Below are positions 24,895 through 36,277 of a DNA stretch of 64,000 nucleotides, piece by piece. Each line of letters starts with the position of its first letter. Within the stretch, counting starts at the first letter, position 1. Source of the DNA: Gymnopilus junonius (Eukaryota > Basidiomycota > Agaricomycetes > Agaricales > Galerinaceae); the NCBI GenBank assembly GCA_015501075.1, contig JADNYJ010000039.1, forward strand, positions 124,001-188,000. Reading direction: 5' to 3'. The notes beneath the pieces were generated by a model. It made no database searches and was not told the origin of the DNA. It saw only the letters and a list, made by a program, of their open reading frames with translations. The position numbers and the translations under genes are program-made.

Positions 24895-26075
24895 GTGGTG
24901 TACCTTGCAAATAAGATTCGTATTCAGTAAGAAATTGGGAGGAGCAAGGCATTTTCGCCGTTCGACACGCGCAGCCGGCCTCACAAAGACTGGGAGTGGA
25001 AGAATCGCGCGTCGCAACGTCAGGAATTAGAGAGCTTCAGACAACTAATATTTCATCAGATGGCTAGAGCCTTGAGGATGACAGTCAATGTTAGGATCAA
25101 CCAGGTAAAGAGGGGATCAGCCGACTCAGTCACCGATTAATGAGTCAGGGCAAAAGGATGTGGATGCAGATGGGTGCTTCGAATTTCTCGCATAGCAGTG
25201 ACTCATCGTCTAATTTTCCATCGGCATCCGAGGAGCATACCTGCCTATCCCGTGGATCTCAAAACTTATGGTCCCCCTCGTCCTGTCGTACCTGGTTCGT
25301 GGGCAGCAGACCGTTTTATTTGCTTTGGGGAATATGCAGAGACTTGGCCTGAAGGAAAGGTTTCTCTGGACGAAGTGAACAAGCAGTCTCCTGAAGACTT
25401 CACGGGAGAAGGCGCCAAAATCACCCCTTTGACTATGGGTATAATTGAAAGGAAGCATATCCTATGAACCGCGTGTGGGTATTGCACAACATAACAAAGA
25501 AGATATACGTCCATTCAAATGCCATCCCAACTGAAGGCAAGGGCGGCATTTTGTTATACGATAATCATAAAGGCATTATCGGACAACCTGGGCTCGGTAA
25601 TGTGCTCGTTTCGAGAATTGGGTGGTCGGAGGATGCTTCAATCTCAATGTCCTGTGAAAATGCGGAAGACATTGCTAGGGGTTCATGGGCTGCCGACAGG
25701 TTTGATGTGAGATTGTTCGAAGAGGTGAAGGAACGAATTGGCTCATGATGACTGGTCTGACAATACAAAAAGTGGAAGCCAGTCGGAGGTTGCCGGCATC
25801 TGGGTTTTAAACGACGTTGATGATGATTTCCCGGAAGAACCTGAGACAACACAAGAGACAGATTGATGTGATACTTAGTTTTCTCTTTACACGGTACACA
25901 AGTAGACCAGTTGCGAAGCAGATTTTACCATACAGTGTGTCGAAAAACATTGTGTAGTCTGCGTATTTTGATCGAACGCATCCAAATTCAAAACGGTTCA
26001 AAATCAGCAACACGACGCGTTAATCACGCGCTCATATCATCCACGTGATACACGAGACGCGACCGTCACGGTCAC
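24895..26075. repeat. tandem segmental duplication, unit 2
   Basis: Second copy of the MGQYW unit, starting right after unit 1. It matches the 5' flank and 3' flank of unit 1 but has a deletion of about 250-300 bp over the TATA box, start codon and first coding part. Confidence 0.7.
25235..25866 (+). pseudogene. MGQYW-family gene, 5'-truncated copy
   Basis: Retains GSWAADRFICFGEYAETWPEGK, the intron (25360-25451) and NRVWVLHNITKKIYVHS to GSWAADRFDV. The start codon and the MGQYW segment are missing because the deletion joins the promoter flank directly to mid-exon 1. A one-base frameshift near 25735 stops the frame at GS; past it the tail resumes as a family-like end (FPEEPETTQETD). It is therefore not expected to make the family protein. 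Confidence 0.75.
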
Positions 26076-26478
26076 TGGTAATTCTAGTCAACCAAAAATT
26101 CATTTGACTGGTCGTACACGGTAGTTGATTTCATTCTTGCAAAACCGCGATGGGCGAGACCAAAGAAAAGCGAGGTCAAGACGGGATGACGGAGTGAGAA
26201 TCGCAGGATCTTGTCTTAATCATGTCCAGGCTCGTTGGAACTGGAGCAAGCAGGGAGCAAGTCAGCCACTGCTGCTCTGTTGGTCCTTGAGAAATACCGC
26301 TCTGTATTGCTCTCAAGATATTACGTGGCTTCAAATCCGAGCCCTCATACGTTTCAGAAGACAGGTACGTCCCAATTCTTCTCTTCAACGGCCCCGAATC
26401 CTCTCATCTTACCTTGAGTGTGCAGGATTGTCAAATCTATTCTGGCAACTTTCGCGCCATTCACTCCTTGCATACCCT
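25867..26478. other. intergenic before AA14 gene
   Basis: The first part is the duplicated 3' flank with ACGCGT and CACGTG motifs; the rest is the promoter region of the AA14 gene. No gene recognised. Confidence 0.4.
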
Positions 26479-28125
26479 ATGCTTTTGCAAGGTCACCATC
26501 CCAGTCAACCTCAGGGTCCTCGTATATCTGCATGGCGTCTCGTTGCACTTGCCATTTTATTTCAACTTCGGGCAACAGAAGTGAGCGCACATGTGGCAGC
26601 ATGGAATAAAGGTAGCTCGGTTCTCTCGTCACTCGATCATACTTTACGCGCATTACGCAGGCATGTATTGTCTGAACGGGACGAAGCCCAACGTTAACGA
26701 CCAGAACACTGGTACGGCCGTTAAGCCTCTTTACGGGGTGAGTCCTTCAGCAGAGTTTCTGTTCTATGCCTTACATTTTTTGTTGTCCTCCGTAGCTCCG
26801 TAAGGAGGATTGGTGGTTCCATCATGTCGATTTTGTGAGTTTATCTGACGATCCATGTTTGATCCAAAGTTTCTAATTTTCAGTGCGACCAATTCCCTCC
26901 GGCCCCAGGGGACTTTCTTGAACTGTATGTTAATCCACATTGACCTTTCGTCCTAACCGTTTTCCGGTTTTTTAGGCCTGCAAATGGAGAATTCACTGTG
27001 GAACTTGCCAACAACCGCGCTTTTACGACGCTCTCATACAATGGGAAAAACGCGGGCTTATGGACGGACGGAAAGGACCACCCGCATCTCGGAGAGACCA
27101 TCAAGGGAGAGTCTCCGTGTATCACGAGTCCTAATAGTTCGTCTCCTTTCCATCCATATATCTCAAATTACTCAGTTCTGTCCACAGTTCATACCCAAAA
27201 CGAAACTATGGCGGCAGGAACAGTTTTCGCGATTTCTTATGTCTCTGAGTTAAGTCAAGTTACGGAGGAGAATCTCGTCGTTTTCACGGCTCTATATCAG
27301 TAAGCTTTATCCCCATTTTTTTATCATATACTTGAATAATTTATACTATTAGTACGCCGTGGCACCGGATTGCGACTTACCAAGTTCCCAATTTGCCCGC
27401 ATGCCCGGAACCCGGCGGCTGTATCTGCGCCGTAAGTTTTAAGGACGTTTCATCGTCTATACTCAATATGACGACCGTACATTGTAGTGGGGTTGGGTTT
27501 GTCTTCTGAATTCAATACTGGGACAACTGAGTATACTTATGTCGCCTTCCTTTTCAGGTCGCGAACGGCTGCGGCGAACCGAATATGTACATGCTGCCTT
27601 ACCGCTGTCGTGTCACTCGACAACCTGGTGACGCCGCAGTGGCGCCTGGAAGACCGCCAGTATGGTGCGAGGACGACCAAAACAAGTGTGTGCGGGGCGC
27701 CAAGCAGGTATGATATTCTGTCCATGTTATATGTATTGCCGGCCGTGATGGCGTTACCCAGATGGTCTTCTGGAATCAGCTTGACGGCAATAACGTTGTA
27801 ATCTCTGGTGACGATCTCTCAGGACGCCCAAAATCGCCTGGTTATAATAGGAAGATGGGATTTTCTAACGGTTATTCAATGTTGATCTATATCTTTCCTT
27901 TTTTTTCTCATAATCTCCGTCTCTGCTTGAACAGGTGCTCAGACGGACATCTTCTTGGGACGGGGGACTGCTCAAGCCAAATATGTCGATGCGAAAATGC
28001 CCCCTTCATCAGGGCATCGATCCATATCACTGGTATCATCTGTATCTTCCACATCTGTTCTTTCTCCCAGCGTTTTCTTATGCTATGCTGCTTGCGCTCT
28101 TTCGTTCGTACTTTATCATTTATAA
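26479..28125 (+). CDS. AA14 lytic polysaccharide monooxygenase (secreted)
   Basis: Copper-dependent oxidase of the AA14 family, known from white-rot fungi for oxidative cleavage of xylan on cellulose. The signal peptide (AWRLVALAILFQL...VSA) is followed directly by His, HVAAWNKGMYCLNGT, so the mature protein would start with the copper-binding histidine. Family signatures include WWFHHVDFCDQFPPAPGDF, CITSPNIHTQNETMAAGT (a likely second copper His at mature residue ~115), CICAWGWVANGCGEPNMY and RCRVTRQPGDAAVAPGR. About ten short introns, for example AAAG/gtagct near 26612 and a junction at AATA/gttcgt near 27137. The C-terminus is Ser-rich and ends in a hydrophobic run (VFLCYAACALSFVLYHL), which suggests a GPI anchor. 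The start at 26479 gives a 37-residue leader; an upstream exon cannot be excluded. Confidence 0.88.
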
Positions 28126-28284
28126 TTAGCATTTCTCCTTCTGTCCGGGCATATCGCTATTATTATTCCTGTATATCATTTAGCTCCGAGGTCAAGATGG
28201 AACAATCGACAGCAATGTTGTGCATTTAAATCCAAAAAATTATACGCCATCAACCCAACGGCCCAGCAACGCCGGCGCTTAACA

Positions 28285-30846
28285 CTAGGGATCATTCTCG
28301 TACAATAATTTGATTCGACTCCTGAGGCACAAGTCAATTCATGTCCATTACGCTGGACGGGCTAAAAAGACACACCTTTTCTCACCACCCTGCTATAAAT
28401 TCGAAAGGCGATGAATAAATAATGGGGTTCTGTGGAACGTATTAATAATGTTAACGTACTTTCTCTTTCCACGAAATCTGCGCTTTCAATTCAGTCAGAC
28501 CAAACAGAAGGATGACCTCAAACTTGACTTGGTAATACACCTTCCCAGTCGGACTTTTCTTTGGCTGAAGGTGCAAATGCGAAAGGTCTGCCTCAACTGA
28601 GCAGACCTGAGTAAAATTTGCTACAAAGGTGTATATAAGAATAAGCCGATAATGCTCTGGAGTTGGCGCCTGAACTGTCAAACTGACCTGGATCTTGATC
28701 TTTCCACTTGGGGTTTTCCAATCCTCCACGATAGCAAAAAATGGGGGCTGAAAACTTGCGAAAATCAGACAGATTCTCAGACGTCCTCCTGAACGGAGCT
28801 CGGAACTCCTTTTCTTCGGACACCCTCGTGCTCTTAAATAACGTTTTCACCTCAACATATCTCCAAATTCTCAATAACGAACGTACCTTAGGTAAAATCA
28901 CAACAAATCTATCCGGAATCATCTCTTCTCCGGACAGGCAAAAACGCTTCGTAGATTCTCGCTGTATGTGTTCAGAATCTTTGGATTTGAAAGGTGTGCA
29001 GCAGATAGAGCCGTATGTAAGCTTGGAAAAGCGAGAGCGAACTAGGTGGTGGAGGTAAAAGGAAACCGCGCCGTCCGAAACGGCTTTGTGACTGTATTAT
29101 TGTGCAATAGTGTTATAACTGTAGGCGTGCGTGAGTTATAACATAGTTCACCTTTTCTCTTCAGGACGAAGAATCTTAAGATCTGGATGGGTCCGTTTGA
29201 GAAGACTTGAAGATTTCTCGAACAGCCAATCGCTTGCAGAAAACCCGCCGACGAAAACGACGTGCTGTCAGGCATAGAATAGATTTAGCCATTGACTTAC
29301 CCAACGCAAACTGCCTGGTGAGCGTGGTCGCGCACCTTTATTCTGTTAAGGGAACTACTTCTCTGTTCCAGCACCGTCTGGATTACCGCCGTTTCAGAGT
29401 CTTGGAAGAAGCTCGCAATATCAACTCTGATAGCAATAAAATAAAATAGTAAGTAGAAGGAAACGTAGAACCGTAAGGACGAGATTCTTACCCCTCAAGC
29501 TTTAGTTGACCTAGTTGAACGTTATGGTCTGGGTCGCTGTCGCGGACTGAGCCAAATTTGATGTAATAAGAATTTTTGTCATTATTGAATCTTAGTTTCG
29601 TGGTTTGGTCGAAGCATCGAGTCATATGTTCTACATCGTCGAAGAATGGTGAATCCTTCATGAAGCCTAATGCACAATGAGATCAACGAAGAAGGGCCAT
29701 GAGAGCCGTACGCACGAAGTAGGAAGTTTTTGGCATTCACATTGACAAAGACCGATCCATGAAAGCGTGCTAGTAGGTCATAACATCAGCTACACCGAAA
29801 AGTGAGCGGGAAAAGGCTGACTTTGTGAGGTAGCAATTTCTTCAAACGCAGTTTGCTTCTTTTCGGGATCTTGGCGATAAGAGCTGACGTCAATAGTTCC
29901 ACCGCCGGCATCGACAACAACAATGCCCTCTCCTTCCTATTTCAACATTAGAATCATCAGATAGATGTTAGACACAGAAATCAATACCTTAACGCCGGAC
30001 AGAATGCCGGCATAGAAAGCGAAGTGGAGACTTGCTTCGCCTTCCGTGACAAATGATATACGATCTTGGCCTGACTGATTGTCAGGAATTAGCCCCCCAA
30101 GAACAGAAGCGCGACGCATAGCCTGTTGCTCTTTTCCAGCCCATCCATTTGGATGTGAAAGGACGAAATCGATGTCCTTCTCAATGCTTTTCCAAACGTT
30201 TTGACCATCCAGGTGACTTTCTTTGATATACTGCGAGGCACAGTCAAAGAGATATCTAAGGAAGTCGGCAATGACCTCGACAACTGTTTTGTTGGGTGGA
30301 AGAGGCGGACAATCGTATGAGCTTAAAGCAGAAGTAGTCGCAGAACGAAGATGCAGCTTGAACCTGAAGATGAGGGAAGGATGATTCGTTTACTGTAAGG
30401 AGTAGATTGGAGAAGGATCCAGGATGAACATACCATTTGGCCTCAAACCATTCGCCTTCCTTGGCATCTAATTCGATTCCTTCACGCGTTGTCTCTGCTC
30501 CGATGGCAGTGGCATTTCCTTGAGGATCATAATAGACGACCGTAGGGACCTTTGACGTGTTTTGGGTACCTTTCTGAGACGGAAATCTGCGGACAAAATG
30601 CGAAGTTTGTCAATATCCCGTTCGAACGTTGAAAAATGAAGAATGACCTGGTTACGTTCTTGATTTCTGGGGTCCTCCCGGGGTCAAGAATACTATTCAA
30701 AGGTGATAAGAAGCACTTCAAGTAGTCATGCAAGAATGAAGTAAGTATAACCTGTATGAGATACCACTAAATGTAGTGCCGACATCAAAAGCGAGGACTA
30801 GCTTGCGTTTTGAGCCTTGGTATGTGAGGTTCGCTTGCGATAGCAT
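28285..30846 (-). CDS. Hsp70-like ATPase, HSPA12-like group (copy D)
   Basis: Fourth Hsp70-like copy, on the minus strand. Starts MLSQANLTYQGSKRKLVLAF, with phosphate-1 FDVGTTFSGISY, phosphate-2 VVVDAGGGTIDVSSY and adenosine motif FVGGFSASDWLF. The intron positions match A and B, including the short exon before YDP-type ends: the last exons read KEK/GGEK/RSRIKLLYENDP. All exons read cleanly by eye. It is the most diverged intact copy (for example RFPSQKGTQNTSK replaces the usual FPAHEHISGASK). It sits apart from the other copies, divergent to REX4, with no coiled-coil partner nearby. Confidence 0.87.
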
Positions 30847-31335
30847 GAGAGGTAAATGTTGGAAGAGGTGGAGTTACAGGAACACAATGAATTGGGCCGT
30901 TGAGGGCCTCATTATAAATGTCCGTCCATGCGTCGAGATATATGGGCGCTTATGGAGCCTTGAGGTCCGTTGTTCCAACCTAGTAAAGCAAACAATGTCT
31001 CCAACGTAGCCTCGATTCTCGCCTCGTGCGCAGGCATATGGCGGCGTAGAAGCAAAGGATGCAACTAAGCGACTAAGCAGAGGCTAAATGAGTATATGAG
31101 TGGATTTAAAACAATATTCCTCTTTTATGAGAAGTATTGGACACATCTACGAAGCAAGAGAGATAATCCAAGAAACAAGCGAGACAAAAGCTAGAAGATG
31201 GGCAAAGAAGCTCACTACTTAAAATTGAAATTGAAATATTTTATTACATAATATTTGCATCTCTCCCTTCCCGCCACTACGATCTTCCTTTTCCTCACAA
31301 GAACAAGTCGCTCTCTTGTAGAGTCGGTCTTAAAA
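30847..31335. promoter_or_regulatory. divergent intergenic D / REX4
   Basis: Carries the promoters of D (-) and REX4 (+). No TATA box stands out and no remnant of a coiled-coil gene is visible. Confidence 0.4.
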
Positions 31336-32895
31336 ATGTCCACAACAGTAAAGCCAAAAAGCAAGGCCGCAGCATCTTCCAATTGGTTGAATCTCCTGAA
31401 GGTACGTTCATAAAACACCATTCCTGCATGTTCTGATGCAAAGACAACTTCAGCAACTGAAGGGCGAGAAACGGTCATTTGGGAGCGGCAGCAGTCAACA
31501 AAACTTACACGAAGAGCCGAGCAAGAAGCGACGGAAGCTAGAGACCCAGCCTCATGCCTCCAGGAGGCGTGAATTTTTGGGCCTTTCTATTACCTCAGAG
31601 TCGACAATCGCGTCAAGCTCATCGAAAATTTCCGCTTCTGTTAAGACTTCTACGACTCAAGTTGAGACGCATGCTGGAACAAAGAATGGCGAATCCATTA
31701 CAACGTTGCGGCAGCTAACTTTGGGGCAATTACAGCATACTGATAACCAGAAATTGTGAGCGTCTTTTGGTCCACTTTAATTCCTTTACTGCTCCTTATG
31801 CCTGCTTTTCTAGACCTGGAAAATACCTCGCCATCGATTGCGAGATGGTCGGTGTGGGTTATAATGGCGGGGAATCTTCGCTTGCTCGCGTAAGCATGGT
31901 GAATTTTCATGGAGCGGTCGTCCTGGATGAGTTTGTGAAGCAGAAGGAACGTGTCGTTGATTACAGGACGAGATGGAGTGGTATTAGACCACGTAATATG
32001 TTGCAGGGTAGGTAATGCTATTTTTCTCGCTTTGTTGACCGTCTGCTAACCCCAGGTTGGCTTAGCTAAACCTTTCGAGGAGGTGCAGAAGATAGTCGCA
32101 GATCTGATCAAGGACAAGATATTGATCGGGCACGCGATTCATAACGACTTGAAGGTCTGTTGACGATTCTTTTAAAAATAATTATTTCTTGCTCAAGTTT
32201 GCCTCGCGCACGATAGGTACTCCTCCTCTCACATCCCCGGCCATATATCCGCGACACACAAGTTTACGCACATAAATTCGGTGTATGTAAATCCAAATAT
32301 GTTGCACTAAAAAACCTAGTCAGAGACGAAATTGGTATTACCATCCAAGGCGGAGAGCATTCAAGTGTGCGTAGCGACTCTTCAAATAACGAAGCCTTTG
32401 GCTGAATCTCGATTTCAGTTAACTGACGCTCGAGCTACTATGGCCGTATACCGACTATATAAGAGTGAATGGGAGCAAGGCAGTCGACCTTTACTTTTGC
32501 CTATGCCTATACCCCTCTCTGAGGAGACCACACCGACTACGATAACAACGAACTCTACAACACCCAGCGGTAAAAGGAAAGGAATAGACGGAACATCGGA
32601 CTCTGAGTCGGAGGAAGAACCATCACCTGCTGGGAAACCTTCACCACGTACAATATTGAAAGGCAAATTCAAGGCAAAAGGTGGATCAGTGCAATACCCA
32701 GGTGGAGGCCGGAAAGGTGTGAGCTCGGGGCTATCGACCGTCATTCGTCGGAAAGGGGAGAGACGGGTTTCCAAGAGCAAAGAGTCAGGAGGGCAGGAGA
32801 AGAAGGCCAAGTCAGATTGGTGGAAGCAGCTTCCGGGAGGTGGTGCTCTAGCGAACGGATCAAAAGGATCAGTATCGCTGCCAGGGAAGGCGTAG
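31336..32895 (+). CDS. REX4: RNA exonuclease 4 (DEDDh 3'-5' exonuclease)
   Basis: Nuclear/nucleolar exonuclease linked to pre-rRNA processing in yeast. The catalytic motifs of the DEDDh class are visible: Exo I YLAIDCEMVGVG, Exo II ILIGHAIHNDLK, and Exo III EHSSLTDARATMAVYRLYKSEWE. The last is formed only after removing an intron GTGCGT..TTTCAG near 32367-32418. Other introns lie near 31400-31449, 31758-31815, 32008-32066 and 32155-32217. The N-terminus is basic and Ser-rich (SKKRRKLETQ), and the C-terminal ~140 residues are basic and low complexity, consistent with nucleolar targeting. Starts MSTTVKPKSK. Single copy and apparently intact, so it is a useful control for sequence quality. Confidence 0.92.
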
Positions 32896-33606
32896 TATCG
32901 TATACAACATGGGCTCATGTTTGATATTACATTGGTGCTGCTGGATTGACAACGATAAGTTAGTTATTTCTTTTCGTTAACAATGGCGCGGCGGGCTTAT
33001 CACAGAAAGTTATATACCTCGCACTGGTTTTCAGTCTCACTAATTCTGTTCAGTGATCATGGGGAAGACAATGACATCGGGTTAAGCTCAGCGCCGGTCT
33101 TGTGCTTTGCTCTGGTTCAAAGACAAACAAAAAAGGCGTGCGCTCACAGCAGCTTTGTCCATACATCATTCATTCCTCATAGCTTATGTCTATTATGGTT
33201 TGACAGACCTTCCAATCTGCACGTCCCGATAATACGAGCTGGTTACGTCACACGTGTCCGTCGACGACTGGAAGTAAGTTCTAATTGATCCTCGACTTTA
33301 TTTTAATTTTTAAAATAGTACGCAGGGACGGCTTTCCGACTTATCAGTGTCCACTCATCATCCCTCATGCTGGTCCTTTCAACAAATTAAATGCTCCAAG
33401 GAAGTGTCGCACGACTGTTAACAGGTGAGATATGCTGGTCTGGCAGGTCGCCAAGCTCGAGGACCCCTCTTCCCACAGTGATTTGAACTTTGTTATTTTA
33501 GTTCTTGGTTCTCAAGACTCAGGCAGTGTCTTCGTGGCTGCAGCAGATAAGGCGCTCAACCTAACCCTTGAAGCATCCCTCCAACATCGACTGCTGAATT
33601 ACTGTG
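32896..33606. other. intergenic, no gene recognised
   Basis: Between REX4 and the helical/ZZ protein gene. Possible upstream exons of the latter were not identified with confidence. Confidence 0.35.
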
Positions 33607-35880
33607 ATGCCTAGAGCCTCTCAGACACCACAGACCTTGTCATTAGACGATGCCAATACTATTCTGACAACTACCATTGATGCTGTAGTAATGCCCAAAG
33701 AGCGCAAAGTGGATAAGCTTTGTAAGCCTGGTAACATATGTTTCTTGCGTATCGCACTCATACTTTGATTCAAAGCTAATAGCCTTCAATCTGGTGGTAC
33801 TTCGACCGTGGAACAAGACGCTAAAGAAATCTTTTCTGCCATCAAATGACAACCTTTAAACTTTGTCCGGTCCAGCAATGGATTGACGAAGGCTCTTGAT
33901 GAATTGGGCAAGGTCCATCCTTTCATAATGAGTATGCAGGGAATACAATGTCATTCTGCAGTATGACTCAATTCTTCTTTCAGTCGCCGTGACCCCTTTC
34001 AAAGTAGCGCTTGCTCTTGAACGGAAGCGAGCGGAAAATGACAAGAGGGTCATCGCCCTTTTTGTCCAAATGAATGATATGATGGAAACACTGCGACTGC
34101 AAGTAATTAAAATTATACCTCTTACCGAGAACTTAGCATTCTCAAGACTAGAGCATATTGATCCTGCGGAGCTTGGCTCTGGCGGTGAAAAGCTTGACGA
34201 ATACATGAAGGATCGATTGTCAGAGGCAGCTAAAGCCATCACGGAATGTTCTCATGCAACTCACGAGTACTACAAGATGAAGTTAATACGTAAGTTTGTC
34301 TGTGCTCCATCAAAGAGGAGTTATTTAATGCATTTCAGCGAAACTGATTAGAAGTGGAAAATGGGAAAATAAATTCACCGAATATGCGCAGATATTTGCG
34401 GGGCTTCACATGCTTTCAGTAAACACCTCGCTATCTTTACGGGAACTGCGGTTCAATCCATCAACAGAACTGTTGAAAGGACTCACGGTGTCAGTTCTTA
34501 TGAAGATGTTCTTCGCCTCTTTTTAATTACATTTCTTAGGTTTCGGGGTTACTGTTCGGCAGTATTCCTTCCGCATCAGAACCGCCTTCTCAGATCTTCA
34601 CTCTCTTTATCCTTTCCTCCTTCCTGGAAATTCCAGCGTATATCCGTCTGCCGTGGAGGCTATATCGTCTGCGAACAATGGTTGTGATGAAAAATTTAAA
34701 CATGACCCAGCTTTTAGATATTCCGCATGGGCAGTTCATTCTGCAGAAGAGCAAATCCAACTCTAGATATATCTGGACAAGCCTCGTTCACTATGGAAAT
34801 TCGCTTTGAATACGATCATGCATCGTTTATTCCCCCATGCCATCCGTTGGGTTGTAATCAAAAGAAGACGAAATCAACGCCGTCGATTCATAGAACTCCT
34901 CAAGGAGCAACAAGCAGTCGGTCTCAAAGATAGTTCCGATGCAGTGGAACTCAACCTAAGGCTACCTTACCCTTTGCTGACGTTAGGTTTTATCGTTCAT
35001 TGATATCATTGGAAAGATGTCGGGAAGCCGTATATGCAGGGTAAGTTATTCATCATCTCGTTCCTCAATTTGAGTCTTACGTTGCCTCAGGTTCAGCTGC
35101 GACGCCTGCAAAACTTCGCCGATACGAATGACGCGCTTTGTCTGCCGAGAGTGCTCTGCTGGAAGATACATACATACGATTGACATTTGCCAGAACTGCA
35201 TACAAAAAACATTCACCGTTTTCCGAAAACGAGGCGACAGCATCGCGCAGGTCGAACATTTGCCGGTCCATTCCGTTCTGCAAATTCGTCGTCCGATGAT
35301 TCGGGGGTGGCTGCTTTCTGCCCAGACAATGCCAGTGCCACTGTTGAAGGGTTTCTGACACCACTAGGGCTCAATGTACGACTTGCAATAAAACCCTCGA
35401 ACGTCCTTAATGGGCTTGCTGCGAATGCCCTGGTGAGTCACTTGACGAGCTCCATCTCCTTTATTAAAATCTTCCGACGATCCTCAGGTGTATATCTATG
35501 CACAAAATGTAACATTGAGGCTGTACAAGAGCGTCCATGATTGTACGAGCGCAGAGCGATCGCAGCTACTACGGTCTACGCCAATGTTGAGGGACAAATT
35601 ATGCCGGAGCACCACTGGTCTCATGATCTTGTTTTCTGCACTAAAAAACAAGCTCCGCCGTTGACTGTAGAAAGAAGGATAGTAACCTTGGAGGAGAAAT
35701 TTAAAGACCACGAGAAATCCCTGCGAGCAGCATTCAGCGGGACAGAGCCTAGAGGGGCGGCTTCAGAAATTGGAACAGGACGTAACTAGGATGGATGGGC
35801 GACTTCAGAGAATGGAGGGATTATTGGGGATCTTTATATCCATACTCTTGATATCATGTTTCTTGATCCTGGTGAGGTGA
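33607..35880 (+). CDS. helical-bundle, ZZ-type zinc-finger, membrane-anchored protein (damaged or poorly resolved)
   Basis: Starts MPRASQTPQTLSLDDANTIL. An alpha-helical domain follows (VALALERKRAENDKRVIALF, HATHEYYKMKLI / AKLIRSGKWENKFTEYA). I associate this with Agaricomycete proteins that carry an MLKL- or HeLo-like N-terminal helical bundle. Around 35090-35270 there is a ZZ-type zinc finger with CDAC, CREC and CQNC pairs. Further on, HHWSHDLVFC and TVERRIVTLEEKFKDHEKSL are typical of the segment after the finger, and a C-terminal coiled coil (LEQDVTRMDGRLQRMEGLL) leads into a membrane segment (IFISILLISCFLILVR). One extra base near 35740 breaks the frame before the coiled coil. Exons between 34500 and 35080 could not be joined convincingly. 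Function unknown; the domain order resembles fungal signalling or cell-death adaptors, which is inference. Confidence 0.55.
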
Positions 35881-36277
35881 AGTTTAACCGGTACGGTCCC
35901 ATCGTCTCGGACTCATAGATCCGCGCAGGGCGAAATGATGCGAGACTCGTCTCTTTAAAGTAGAACTATTCCTCGTTAGTTGTATATATGTATGACAGTA
36001 CTGAGCCAAAATCTAGTTGGAGACGTCAGCGTCGTAGAATTGTACGGGAAAGCCTATGAGAAACAAGATGGTGTTACCCATCCCTTATGCGTGAGAATAA
36101 CTACACAGTAAGGATCGCGTCAACCTGTTGTGATTTCCAATATTAATGATGATTGATCCTGCCAACCTTCTCTCTACTTTACCCTCCTCTAATCGCGTAG
36201 GAGGCTTCTGACATCCAAGACATTCCACAGTTCTGTACACAAACGCGTTTCAAGCATTGTTTTCCAGGAGCACGACG
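35881..36277. other. intergenic before carrier gene
   Basis: No gene recognised; promoter region of the mitochondrial carrier. Confidence 0.4.

Noticed and set aside
28740..29450. Plus-strand open frames over copy D
   Set aside because: They are antisense to clear Hsp70-like exons and have no similarity of their own.
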